A stretch of DNA of 15,993 nt from contig JAVBOD010000102.1 in the NCBI GenBank assembly GCA_031551045.1, forward strand, positions 1-15,993, written 5' to 3'. Source of the stretch: JAVBOD01 sp031551045. GTDB lineage: Bacteria; Bacteroidota; Bacteroidia; Bacteroidales; UBA932. Both the position numbers and the translations under genes were made by a program. This document shows, in pieces, positions 8,416 to 15,894 of this stretch (its first letter is position 1; each line of letters begins with the position of its first letter). The notes under the pieces were generated by a model. It saw only the letters and a list, made by a program, of their open reading frames with translations. It was not told the origin of the DNA and made no database searches.

Positions 8416-9153
8416 TTAGTTTTTATATTTTTCAGGAGCCATTTCTTCATGTGCCTTTCTCATCGTGTCGTATAGCTCTTCTTTTAGCTCTTTAACAGAT
8501 TTTTGAGCAATAGTTTCTTCGCTTACTTCCGGTAATACCTGTATTTGAAATAGTTGTTTGCGTTTTAACTTTAACCCTTTCTTAGGAAGTACATCATAAG
8601 TTCCGTCAATCACTACCGGAAGGATAGCCGTTTTAGTCATCTTTGCCAATACAAAAGCCCCCTCTTTAAAAGCATGTATTTGGCCGTCTTTTGTGCGGGT
8701 GCCTTCGGGGAACATGATAATGCTCACATTACGTTTAAGCCAGCTTTGGCAATCGCGGATCATTTTTTTGACGCTACTGCTCTCTCCGCGCGAAATCAAC
8801 ACATCGTTGTGTAGCCACAGCGCCCATCCCACAACAGGAATTTTCAAGGCCTCTTTTTTCGAAATCCACTTGAACAACTTAGGTATTTTGTAAAGCAGGC
8901 AAATATCCAGCATGGATTGGTGATTGCTGATGATAATGTAATTTTTATTTTTCTTAACATTTTCACCGCCGCTGTACCGGATTTTCCACCACGGGCTAAG
9001 CCAGAAGTGCATAAGTCCCCAAACGTAAGAATGATAATGGATGATGCGGCGTTTTTTATCAAAAGGAAGGGTAAAAAGCAGTATAACCATGCCAGTAATA
9101 AACATAGTTATTTCGCCGATAATTGCAATTAAGATATACAAAAAAGAAAACAT
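8416..9153 (-). CDS. plsC: 1-acyl-sn-glycerol-3-phosphate acyltransferase (PlsC family)
   Basis: This 245-residue protein of the LPLAT/PlsC family transfers an acyl chain to lysophosphatidic acid to make phosphatidic acid, the second acylation step of phospholipid synthesis, at the inner face of the cytoplasmic membrane. A strongly hydrophobic N-terminus (residues 2-30) would anchor it. The catalytic NHxxxxD block is NHQSMLD (His78, Asp83), and the glycerol-phosphate binding motif FPEGTR lies at 148-153, followed by FKEGAF. Length and motif spacing are normal for the family. It stands alone, divergent from the aldo/keto reductase gene. A candidate -7 box lies about 20 bases upstream of the ATG, so it probably has its own short-leader promoter. 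Bacteroidota often carry several PlsC-like acyltransferases, including ones that acylate ornithine or other lipids, so substrate assignment is by family only. Confidence 0.9.
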   Translation of the reverse strand: MFSFLYILIAIIGEITMFITGMVILLFTLPFDKKRRIIHYHSYVWGLMHFWLSPWWKIRYSGGENVKKNKNYIIISNHQSMLDICLLYKIPKLFKWISKKEALKIPVVGWALWLHNDVLISRGESSSVKKMIRDCQSWLKRNVSIIMFPEGTRTKDGQIHAFKEGAFVLAKMTKTAILPVVIDGTYDVLPKKGLKLKRKQLFQIQVLPEVSEETIAQKSVKELKEELYDTMRKAHEEMAPEKYKN

Positions 9154-9171
9154 GCCAAGTTATTCAGAATA

Positions 9172-9179
9172 CAAAGATA
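9172..9179 (-). promoter_or_regulatory. Candidate -7 promoter element for plsC
   Basis: The minus strand reads TATCTTTG, an exact TAnnTTTG match, ending 18 bases before the ATG at 9153. Two TTTG copies lie just upstream (9187-9194), but only about 11 bases from the -7 box, too near for the usual 19-21 base spacing. Confidence 0.45.
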
Positions 9180-9234
9180 GTAAAAACAAACAAACGTGAA
9201 AACCTTCTGTTAATTATTTTTATAAAAAATAAGT

Positions 9235-9242
9235 TATATTTG
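9235..9242 (+). promoter_or_regulatory. Candidate -7 promoter element for the aldo/keto reductase operon
   Basis: TATATTTG is an exact TAnnTTTG match. Transcription would start near 9248, about 40 bases before the chosen ATG at 9287. The 8-base palindrome TGACGTCA (9243-9250) sits directly on the predicted start point and could be an operator. The region lies between two divergent genes, each with its own -7 box. Confidence 0.5.
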
Positions 9243-9286
9243 TGACGTCAGTCTTTTTATTTTTTAACCTAGTAATACATTATCTT

Positions 9287-10444
9287 ATGAAAAATATGGA
9301 TCGCCGGCATTTTTTGCGCTGCACGGCCGCCGGTAGTGCAGGCTTGTTGTTTCCCCTTTCTTTATTGGGAAAACAGCGTAATTCTACCTTATTGGACAGT
9401 AACGAGGCGGATATGGAGGTTCGCGTTTTGGGAAATACCGGCATTAAACTTCCCATTCTGAGCATGGGGGTGATGCGTGCCGATAATCCGAATTTGGTAA
9501 AAGCGGCATTGCGTTCCGGTATTGTTCATTTCGATACGGCGAATGGCTACCAGTCGGGAAACAATGAACAGATGTTGGGAAAAGTGTTTAAAGACGTTCC
9601 TCGCAGTTCGTTTGTGCTGGCTACGAAGGTTAAACCTTCCTTTGGCGATAATGTCGCCGGGTTGTTCCTTGAAAAATTTAACGAAAGTATGGCACGCTTA
9701 GGTTTGGAATATGTAGATATTTTATATTTGCACGCTTTGTCGAAAGAAGAAGAAGTACTCAACGAACCGTTGTTGAATGTATTAAAAGAGTTAAAGGAAA
9801 AAGGAGTCATCAAACATGCCGGTGTTTCGACACATTCCAATGAACCGGCGGTGATTGATGCGGTGGTGAAGAGTAAATTTCTGGAAGTAGTGCTTACTTC
9901 CTATAATTTCCGCCAGAAAAATGTGGACGATGTGAAAGCATCTATAGCACGGGCTGCCAGCGCCGGCATTGGAGTGGTGGCTATGAAAACGATGGCAGGA
10001 GCTAAAGATGTAAATATTCCCGCTGCCTTGAAATGGGCGCTGCAAGATAAAAATGTGACGACTGCCATTCCCGGATTTACCAATTTTGACGAAATGGATG
10101 TCTGCCTGAATGCGGCCGTCGATATCAATTATACGAGCGACGAAAAAGCCTTTTTGGCGCAGGCCGATGCTATTCCCACTTTGTACTGCCAGCAGTGTAA
10201 GCAATGCGAATCGCAATGCCTGCAACATTTACCGATTCCCGATTTAATGCGGGCCTATATGTATAATTACGGTTATCATCATGCTGCATTGGCTAAAGAA
10301 ACGATTGCCGAATTGCAATTGCCGGCAAATCCTTGTGCCTCTTGTAGTGCTTGTAAGGTGCATTGCGTTTCCGGATTTGCCGTCGCCGAAAAAGTAAAAG
10401 ACATTGCACGTATCGCTGCTGTCCCCGGCGAATTTTTGGCGTAA
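9287..10444 (+). CDS. Tat-signal aldo/keto reductase with C-terminal [4Fe-4S]-type cysteine motifs
   Basis: The 385-residue product starts with a twin-arginine signal (DRRHFLR, residues 5-11, then a hydrophobic stretch), suggesting export as a folded, cofactor-loaded enzyme. The aldo/keto reductase barrel follows, with the full catalytic tetrad visible: Asp83, Tyr88 (in DTANGY), Lys114 (ATKVK) and His149 (LYLHAL). The C-terminal part has two CX2CX2CX3C clusters, at Cys301/304/307/311 and Cys350/353/356/360, each able to hold an iron-sulfur cluster. This matches the family of predicted aldo/keto reductases with a C-terminal ferredoxin-like domain; their substrates are largely unknown. A longer reading from a GTG at 9242 is rejected because it overlaps the promoter box and spoils the Tat signal; an ATG at 9296 is also possible. 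It probably shares a transcript with the secreted protein gene 51 bases downstream. Confidence 0.9.
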   Translation: MKNMDRRHFLRCTAAGSAGLLFPLSLLGKQRNSTLLDSNEADMEVRVLGNTGIKLPILSMGVMRADNPNLVKAALRSGIVHFDTANGYQSGNNEQMLGKVFKDVPRSSFVLATKVKPSFGDNVAGLFLEKFNESMARLGLEYVDILYLHALSKEEEVLNEPLLNVLKELKEKGVIKHAGVSTHSNEPAVIDAVVKSKFLEVVLTSYNFRQKNVDDVKASIARAASAGIGVVAMKTMAGAKDVNIPAALKWALQDKNVTTAIPGFTNFDEMDVCLNAAVDINYTSDEKAFLAQADAIPTLYCQQCKQCESQCLQHLPIPDLMRAYMYNYGYHHAALAKETIAELQLPANPCASCSACKVHCVSGFAVAEKVKDIARIAAVPGEFLA

Positions 10445-10495
10445 AATTACAGCGATTATTTAAAATTCTCAATTATTTCAGATTTGATACCCCAA

Positions 10496-11368
10496 ATGAA
10501 AAAGTATTTTCTATTTTTATTATTGCAAACGTTTGTTGCTTGCCTTTGTGCACAAACATCCCGGCAATTGGTTGCGTATCTTCCGGCTATCGAAGGTTGG
10601 AGCATTTCCGACAAGGTAGAAGTGTTTGATTCCGGAAATTTGTACGACCGTATTAATGGTGGGGCCGATGCGTTTCTTATTTGCAATTTTGTGGAAATGA
10701 CAGCCGTTGACTACACGAAAAACAATTCGGAGGTATATATTACCTTGCAAATGTATCGCCACGCTTCGCCGGCCGATGCATTTTGCGCTTATTCCGGGGA
10801 ACGTTCTCCTCGCTCGGATTTTTTGCATATCGGAACAGAGGCTTATCGAGAACCGGCTATGCTGTACTTCCTTTCGGGAAGTGTGTATGTGAAGATGCAA
10901 ACGCATGATAAGTCGCCGGAAACGGCCGCCGCAATGGAGCAAATTGCCCGTGCATTGGCGGATAAGATTGAGGCTAATCCGGCCTTTCCCGACTTGCTGA
11001 AAGCTTTTCCGGAGGCTGATAAAGAGGCCCGTTCGGAAGTGTATATCGTAGAAAGTTTTTTAGGGCATAGATTTCTGCATTCGGCCTACAGAGCGGCGTA
11101 TAGAACAGGTGGAAAAGAATATTTTCTGTTTATTTTGGACGGGAAAACCAAAGAAGGTGCCGAAAAAATGCTGAGGGATTATCTCACATTCACCAAGCAA
11201 CCTATTGCGCCGGAGGAAGGACGGCAAATTACGCTGAAAGACCGTTACAACGATGATATCATCATGCGTTGGAGCGGAGCTTTTCTTTTAGGAGTTATCA
11301 ATGACGAGGGCGCGGTGGTGGATGCTGCAAGCGTGTTGCAAGAATTGGAAACGGCGATTTTGAAATAA
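10496..11368 (+). CDS. Secreted protein, probable DUF6599 family, function unknown
   Basis: The 290-residue protein opens MKKYFLFLLLQTFVACLCAQ, a Sec signal peptide with likely cleavage before the Gln, as often seen in Bacteroidota. The mature region has the pattern IEGWSISDKVEVFDSGNLYD followed by RINGGADAFL, which I recognise from the DUF6599 family ('LYEYINGGAE' type). No catalytic motif is evident. It follows the exported Fe-S aldo/keto reductase by 51 bases on the same strand with no terminator between them. The two are probably co-transcribed and both are predicted to leave the cytoplasm, so a shared periplasmic role is plausible but unproven. The ATG at 10496 is preferred over a TTG at 10484, since it starts a standard MKK signal peptide. 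Family assignment is from memory of the motif. Confidence 0.75.
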   Translation: MKKYFLFLLLQTFVACLCAQTSRQLVAYLPAIEGWSISDKVEVFDSGNLYDRINGGADAFLICNFVEMTAVDYTKNNSEVYITLQMYRHASPADAFCAYSGERSPRSDFLHIGTEAYREPAMLYFLSGSVYVKMQTHDKSPETAAAMEQIARALADKIEANPAFPDLLKAFPEADKEARSEVYIVESFLGHRFLHSAYRAAYRTGGKEYFLFILDGKTKEGAEKMLRDYLTFTKQPIAPEEGRQITLKDRYNDDIIMRWSGAFLLGVINDEGAVVDAASVLQELETAILK

Positions 11369-11482
11369 TGCGCAGTAGCATGAAGATTCGCCAAGCGCGC
11401 GCATTGTTCTCACCAACGTTGTGAATCTTTGTGTCCTTTGCGAATGATTTCCGGCTTTTCGAACAATTTCCGGCGCCTTTTA

Positions 11483-12721
11483 CTACATCGCATCCAATTG
11501 CCTGCGCAATGAATCTGCCAAATGTTGATAGCTCGTCCTGTTTTCCTGCATGATAGGTTCTGCCGGAGGCGATTGCATTTTTAACGGATTTATCGGTTTG
11601 TTGTTTTGCCACACGCGGAAATCGAGATGCGGGCCGGTGGAAGTACCGGTGCTTCCCACATAGCCGATAATTTCACCTTGTTTCACATGTTTGCCAATAC
11701 TCAATCCGGTGGCGTATTGGCGCAGATGCAGATAGCCTGTGGTGTAAACACTGTTGTGGCGTATTTTTACCGTATTGCCGCCTCCATTTTGATATTGTTT
11801 ATAAATCACCGTGCCATCGCCGATACTCATGACCGGAGTGCCTGTCGGAGCCGAATAATCTACGCCGGTGTGCGGCCGCACAATCTTGTAAACGGGATGC
11901 AGCCGTGCGTACGAAAAACCGGAACTGATGCGCGAAAATTTCAACGGCGCTTTTAAAAAGGCTTTCCGCAGGTTCTCGCCGTTCTCGTTCCAATAGCCCG
12001 GTGTTTCGTTCTGCAGGTAGTAAAAAGCGTAATAATCTACTCCGTTATGAGTAAAGCACGTAGCGTGGATGTCGCCTATATCAACGATGGTGGAATCAAC
12101 ATAGCGCTCGTCATAAATTACTTTTAACTTATCTCCTTTTTGTAAGCCGAAAAAGTCAATTGTCCAGGCGTAAATATCCGAGAGTTCCATCGTGAGTAAC
12201 GGATGGAGATTGTTGTCTTTCATGTCCTTCCATAGCGATGAGGTAATCACTGCTTCGCCGTATTTGGTGATGGTGTTCACCGGCTTGGAGTTGCGCGATA
12301 CGCGAATACTATCTCTGAAATCGAAAAGAATGTAATCTACCGTGGTTTCTTCATATACAAAGCACACGGGTTTAGCGAGGCTGTCGGTAGTGTAGAAGAT
12401 ACTGTAAGGTTTTCCGGCTTGTATCTTACGAACATCAAAAATAGTGTCGGCGGCTTGTGTGAGTTGATAAATAAGCGATGCATCTATATTCAGGGCATGC
12501 ATTAGGCTGCCGAATGTTTGATTTTTCTTAATAACGCCGTCTTCTATTCTATAGTCATTGACGGGAATGCCGTATTCCATCATCACCGGGATTTCTTCCA
12601 CAACTACCGGTTCATCCACAATGGCCATTTCGATGTTTTGGTAGCGTACATAAAAAAATGCAGCAGCAATGATGACCAATAGGGCTATCGTAATCCACAG
12701 GTAGAACTTTCGTTTGAACAT
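11483..12721 (-). CDS. Membrane-anchored M23 family metallopeptidase (LytM-like)
   Basis: This 412-residue protein has one N-terminal membrane helix (residues 7-25) and is expected to face the periplasm. Residues about 60-125 resemble the LysM/OapA-like region often found before M23 domains. The peptidase domain (about 265-385) contains the zinc-site motif HTGVD (His284, Asp288), YLHL (His332) and GPHLDF (His365, Asp367). M23 enzymes cleave peptide cross-links of peptidoglycan, and many instead act in regulation or envelope assembly. The normal final motif is HxH, with the second His binding zinc; here it is Asp, so the enzyme may use Asp as ligand or be weakly active. I recall this HLDF variant from other Bacteroidota members, so it is probably a subfamily trait. 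It is last in a tight cluster, 3 bases after lipoate ligase. Confidence 0.9.
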   Translation of the reverse strand: MFKRKFYLWITIALLVIIAAAFFYVRYQNIEMAIVDEPVVVEEIPVMMEYGIPVNDYRIEDGVIKKNQTFGSLMHALNIDASLIYQLTQAADTIFDVRKIQAGKPYSIFYTTDSLAKPVCFVYEETTVDYILFDFRDSIRVSRNSKPVNTITKYGEAVITSSLWKDMKDNNLHPLLTMELSDIYAWTIDFFGLQKGDKLKVIYDERYVDSTIVDIGDIHATCFTHNGVDYYAFYYLQNETPGYWNENGENLRKAFLKAPLKFSRISSGFSYARLHPVYKIVRPHTGVDYSAPTGTPVMSIGDGTVIYKQYQNGGGNTVKIRHNSVYTTGYLHLRQYATGLSIGKHVKQGEIIGYVGSTGTSTGPHLDFRVWQNNKPINPLKMQSPPAEPIMQENRTSYQHLADSLRRQLDAM

Positions 12722-12724
12722 GGT

Positions 12725-13717
12725 TTAAGAGTTGAAAAAAATATCGATAAAATCCTCTTTGCTTACGTTGCTGATAAAATCGTTCAGATTTACATCGCAT
12801 AATCGATTGATGATGGCTTTGTACTGGTGTTCGCAACCTTTGAGTGTTTCTTCCAAAAATGCAATATCATGTGCACCGAAAAAATCGCCGAGAATTTTAA
12901 GGTCAACTATCATCCCCCTTTCTACATTGAGGTAAATTTCTACAATGCCGCCTTCTGTGCGCTTTACTTTTGAAAAGGTATATACGGGAGATTTTCCGTA
13001 ATTCCATTCGTCGGTAGCATATTTTGTGTCGGTTAAATACTGGATGGCTTCGATGTCTTTAGGGGTATAATCATAATAGGTAAATTCATCCAATGCCGTA
13101 AGGATATGTTGTTGCAGGTAGATGATAAATTCTTCAATCAACATCGATTTTTTCAAGTGTTCACTAATATTTGAAACTCTACTGCGAGTAGATTTCACGG
13201 CTTTGTCGATAAATTTTTCGGGACGCGATTGTAGCGCTCCCGATAAGTTTGCAATAGAGGCGGAAAAGAGGAGCGTGCCATGGTGTAAAATGCGGGATCT
13301 GTCGATATGCACGGCATTTCCCGATATTTTTTTACCATCTACCGTTAAGTCGTTGCGCCCTTCCAACGCAGCATTTACTTCCAACGTTTTCAGGGCATTA
13401 ATAATCGGGCGCGTGAAACGCCTGAAAATGTCGTTCGTATTCACGTTGGATATCTTATTCATAAAGAATGAATAATTTATATTTCCTAAATCGTGAAATA
13501 CAGCGCCGCCGCCGGAAAGCCTTCGTACCACGGGAATATTGTTCTCCCGAACAAAAGCGTGGTTTATCTCAGCCAGAGTATTTTGATTACAGCCAACAAT
13601 CACGGAAGGTTCATTACGCCATAGACGGAATATCGGCTCTTCAAAATTCTTCAATAAGTATTCTTCGCAGGCTAAGTTGTAATAAGGGTTTGTTGTTTTG
13701 TCAAAAATACAAAGCAT
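12725..13717 (-). CDS. lplA: Lipoate--protein ligase
   Basis: This 330-residue cytoplasmic enzyme attaches lipoate, through lipoyl-AMP, to lysines of 2-oxoacid dehydrogenase E2 and glycine-cleavage H proteins, using scavenged lipoate. The N-terminal catalytic domain shows the lipoate-binding signature RRLSGGGAVFHD (residues 65-76), the DGKKISGNA motif with the active-site Lys near 130, and HHGTLL at 145-150. The C-terminal portion (about 240-330) matches the accessory domain seen in full-length LplA, so it is not an LplA-only truncation. The start at 13717 (MLCIFDKTTNPYYNLACEEY) gives the normal N-terminus; a longer in-frame start at 13765 would overlap the upstream gene by 37 bases and adds unrelated residues. 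It sits 11 bases after the PAP2 gene and 3 bases before the M23 gene, so the three are likely co-transcribed. Confidence 0.93.
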   Translation of the reverse strand: MLCIFDKTTNPYYNLACEEYLLKNFEEPIFRLWRNEPSVIVGCNQNTLAEINHAFVRENNIPVVRRLSGGGAVFHDLGNINYSFFMNKISNVNTNDIFRRFTRPIINALKTLEVNAALEGRNDLTVDGKKISGNAVHIDRSRILHHGTLLFSASIANLSGALQSRPEKFIDKAVKSTRSRVSNISEHLKKSMLIEEFIIYLQQHILTALDEFTYYDYTPKDIEAIQYLTDTKYATDEWNYGKSPVYTFSKVKRTEGGIVEIYLNVERGMIVDLKILGDFFGAHDIAFLEETLKGCEHQYKAIINRLCDVNLNDFISNVSKEDFIDIFFNS

Positions 13718-13728
13718 AGCATTATAAT

Positions 13729-14295
13729 TTAGTGGGTTAAAAATCTTTTCCGTACATATTCGCAAAGTTTATAAACCGCATAGCCTATCAGCAGGCCGAA
13801 AGCCGTTCCGCAAATAATATCAAGCGGATAATGCTTCCCTACATAAATACGGCTGTAGCTTACCAGCGCCGCCCAACTGAAAATGCACCACGAGTACCAT
13901 TTTTTTCGAAAAAAGAGCGAAGTGAACATGGCTAACCCGAACGTATTGGCGGCATGGTTGGAGATAAAACTGAACTGCCCGCCGCAATTTTCCAGCAGGT
14001 GAATGATTCCTTGGAACTCCGCTTCGTGGCACGGACGCAGGCGTTGTATCGTGTTCTTGAAAAGATGGACGCCTAATAGGTCTGTCAAGGCAAACGTCAA
14101 GATGAGTCCTCCCAGTGCAAGTAGGCCGAATTTCCAATTGCGTTTCCAAAAAAAGAAAAATATAATGCTTACATACAAGGGTACCCACACCCAGATATGC
14201 GACATAAAAATCATGAACGGGTCTAAGAATGCGCAATGCAGCCCGTTCAAAAAAACGAATAACGCTTTATCAATATTTACCAGCCAGTCTATCAT
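13729..14295 (-). CDS. PAP2 family membrane phosphatase
   Basis: The 188-residue protein has several membrane helices and the three PAP2 acid phosphatase signatures: KNTIQRLRP (Lys80, Arg87, Pro88), FISNHAANTF (Ser112, Asn113, His114, in place of the usual PSGH) and SRIYVGKHYPLD (Ser148, Arg149, His155, Asp159). The catalytic His114, His155 and Asp159 are present, so activity is expected. Members remove phosphate from undecaprenyl pyrophosphate, phosphatidic acid, phosphatidylglycerol phosphate or lipid A; which of these cannot be told here. It is first in the PAP2-lplA-M23 cluster. Its leader is A-rich (AAAAAAAAGTAAAAT directly before ATG), and no TAnnTTTG box is visible between it and the transporter gene upstream, so it may be read from a more distant promoter. 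Confidence 0.92.
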   Translation of the reverse strand: MIDWLVNIDKALFVFLNGLHCAFLDPFMIFMSHIWVWVPLYVSIIFFFFWKRNWKFGLLALGGLILTFALTDLLGVHLFKNTIQRLRPCHEAEFQGIIHLLENCGGQFSFISNHAANTFGLAMFTSLFFRKKWYSWCIFSWAALVSYSRIYVGKHYPLDIICGTAFGLLIGYAVYKLCEYVRKRFLTH

Positions 14296-14321
14296 ATTTT
14301 ACTTTTTTTTGTTTCTTTTTT

Positions 14322-14437
14322 TGTTATTCTGAGCGAAGCGAAGAAGCTGTTCGTCATTGTCCCTCAGGGCGGGAAAGCAATTTTTCCTTTTACAGATTCA
14401 CTCTTTTTTCCGGTTCTTCGCACTGCTCAGCATGACA
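14322..14437. repeat. Imperfect inverted repeat (28-base arms) bracketing a 60-base core
   Basis: The left arm (14322-14349, containing CTGAGCGAAGCGAAGAA) and the reverse complement of the right arm (14410-14437) agree at 21 of 28 positions by eye. The arms resemble the dispersed 'GTCATTCTGAGCGAAGCGAAGAAT' short repeat that I have seen in intergenic regions of many bacterial genomes. It occupies most of the gap between the transporter stop and the PAP2 start. As RNA the arms could fold into a long stem that stabilises the 3' end of the transporter message. Within the right arm a smaller hairpin (14421-14440) is followed by six T on the plus strand. Confidence 0.7.
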
Positions 14438-14444
14438 GTGTTTT

Positions 14445-15872
14445 TTACTTTTCTATTTTATTCAATAAATACCGGTCATACAAAAATAATCCTCCCGCCG
14501 CAATCAGCCCGATAGCCAACACCACCATCCAAATGGAAGAAGGATGGTACTTATCCCATAAAAAGTTGGTCAATTCGGCAGGCGATAGGTTCATTTGCGC
14601 GGCGGCTTGCGAAAAATAGTCGCTCTTCGAAAGATGGTCGGAAAGCGATAACCCTTGTGCGGCCGCTTCGCGATGTATGATGGCGTCTTTATCCGAGAGC
14701 ATCCCGTAAACATCGCCGGATACGACGCCGGCCAATAAACTGCCGACACATACGGGAATAAACGAACAACCCATGTACAACGCTTTTTTATCGGGCGGGG
14801 CAATGCGGCCGATGTATTCGGTAATTTTAGGCGAGCTCGACATTTCTCCTATTGAAAAAATGAACAGCGCCACAATCGTGAACATTACATCTTGTGTCAT
14901 CAACGTAAGCGCCATGCCGATGGAGCAAACTAAAAATCCGGTCATCATGGCGTTGAGCGGTTTCCATTTCATCACAATGGTCGATACCATAAGCTGGAAA
15001 ATGATGATAAACATGGCATCGAAGTTGGTAATAAACTCGGCATCCATTTGTCCATTGGCTCCATAATGATTGGCGAAGAAAGGCAGATGTTGGGCAAAGA
15101 ATTGATATACGACGGAGGTATCCACCCATTGCCCGATAAATACTGGAAGCGTATAGAATAATTGGTAGTACATCGTCCAGAATCCGGCAACTAATAATAA
15201 GAAAATTAAAAATTTATAATCTTTCAATGCCGTGTAAACATTTCTGAACACCGTACCGATGGCTTGTGAAAATGGTTCGTCATTAACCATGCGTGCCGGC
15301 TCTTTGTAGAATAGCAGCATGATGAAATTCAAAGCTACGATGCCTGCCGATACATAAAATACCATATCGTATGAACCGCCTTTGTATAGCACCAAGGTTA
15401 CCAACGGCCCGAAAAACGCACCGATATTAACCATCATATAAAAAATACCGAATCCGATAGACGATGTTTCTTCGGTGGTAGTTTTGGCAATGGTGGCCGA
15501 AATCACCGGTTTGAACAAGGCGGCCCCGATAGCTAAATAGATGTACATGGCAAACGTACCGACAAAGGTATTGACTTGTGGGAAAAGTATGAATGCCGAA
15601 GTATAGATGATGAATGCAAGCAACAATACTTTCTTGTAACCGTATTTATCGGCAATAGCGCCGGTAATTAAAGGAAGAAAATATAAAATGGCTGTTCCGA
15701 TGCCCATTATTAATCCTTTTTGGGATTGCGTAAATCCTAACGCTCCTATGTCGGTAGAGCCGGTAAGGTAGTTGGCAAAAAGCATGAACAGGCCGTACCA
15801 CGCCCAACGCTCGAACAGCTCGATGGTATTTGCAATCCAGAAGGTGCGGGGGAATTTATTAAACACACTCAT
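14445..15872 (-). CDS. Proton-dependent oligopeptide transporter (POT/PTR family MFS)
   Basis: The 475-residue polytopic membrane protein imports di- and tripeptides by proton symport in the POT family of the major facilitator superfamily. The family motif ExxERxxxYG appears near the N-terminus as ELFERWAWYG (Glu18, Glu21, Arg22), with GAIADKYGYKK in the first cytoplasmic loop, the usual MFS loop 2-3 signature. A chain of hydrophobic helices runs throughout, and a soluble insert of about 55 residues (DKDAIIHREAAAQGLS onward, near residues 390-445) lies before the last helix. The Trp in place of Phe/Tyr in the ERF motif and the long C-terminal insert mark it as a Bacteroidota-type variant, so peptide specificity is inferred. 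It starts 22 bases after the aminopeptidase stop codon, so the two are probably one operon. Confidence 0.87.
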   Translation of the reverse strand: MSVFNKFPRTFWIANTIELFERWAWYGLFMLFANYLTGSTDIGALGFTQSQKGLIMGIGTAILYFLPLITGAIADKYGYKKVLLLAFIIYTSAFILFPQVNTFVGTFAMYIYLAIGAALFKPVISATIAKTTTEETSSIGFGIFYMMVNIGAFFGPLVTLVLYKGGSYDMVFYVSAGIVALNFIMLLFYKEPARMVNDEPFSQAIGTVFRNVYTALKDYKFLIFLLLVAGFWTMYYQLFYTLPVFIGQWVDTSVVYQFFAQHLPFFANHYGANGQMDAEFITNFDAMFIIIFQLMVSTIVMKWKPLNAMMTGFLVCSIGMALTLMTQDVMFTIVALFIFSIGEMSSSPKITEYIGRIAPPDKKALYMGCSFIPVCVGSLLAGVVSGDVYGMLSDKDAIIHREAAAQGLSLSDHLSKSDYFSQAAAQMNLSPAELTNFLWDKYHPSSIWMVVLAIGLIAAGGLFLYDRYLLNKIEK

Positions 15873-15894
15873 GAGATAAAAGTTTAGTTAAAGG

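Noticed and set aside
9242..9286. GTG start at 9242 for the aldo/keto reductase
   Set aside because: It overlaps the candidate -7 box and would bury the twin-arginine signal behind 15 unrelated residues.
11383..11429. Inverted repeat AAGATTC/GAATCTT with a 33-base spacer between the convergent genes
   Set aside because: The stem is only 7 bp with a long loop and no T run, so it is not a supported terminator. The nearby CTTTGTGTCCTTTGCG recalls a dispersed repeat but is too short to call.
11447..11474. Direct repeat of ATTTCCGGC, two copies 19 bases apart, after the M23 gene
   Set aside because: Two 9-base copies without further structure can arise by chance and suggest no function.
13718..13765. 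Longer start for lipoate ligase at 13765
   Set aside because: It overlaps the PAP2 coding region and adds residues not expected before the conserved ligase N-terminus.
13956..13964. Loss of PAP2 activity from SNH replacing the PSGH motif
   Set aside because: The motif's Ser and catalytic His remain, and substitution of the Gly is tolerated in related Bacteroidota members as I recall them, so inactivation is not indicated.
14421..14446. Hairpin followed by six T near the transporter stop codon as a terminator
   Set aside because: The T run is on the plus strand, while all neighbouring genes here are on the minus strand, so it would not terminate any of them.
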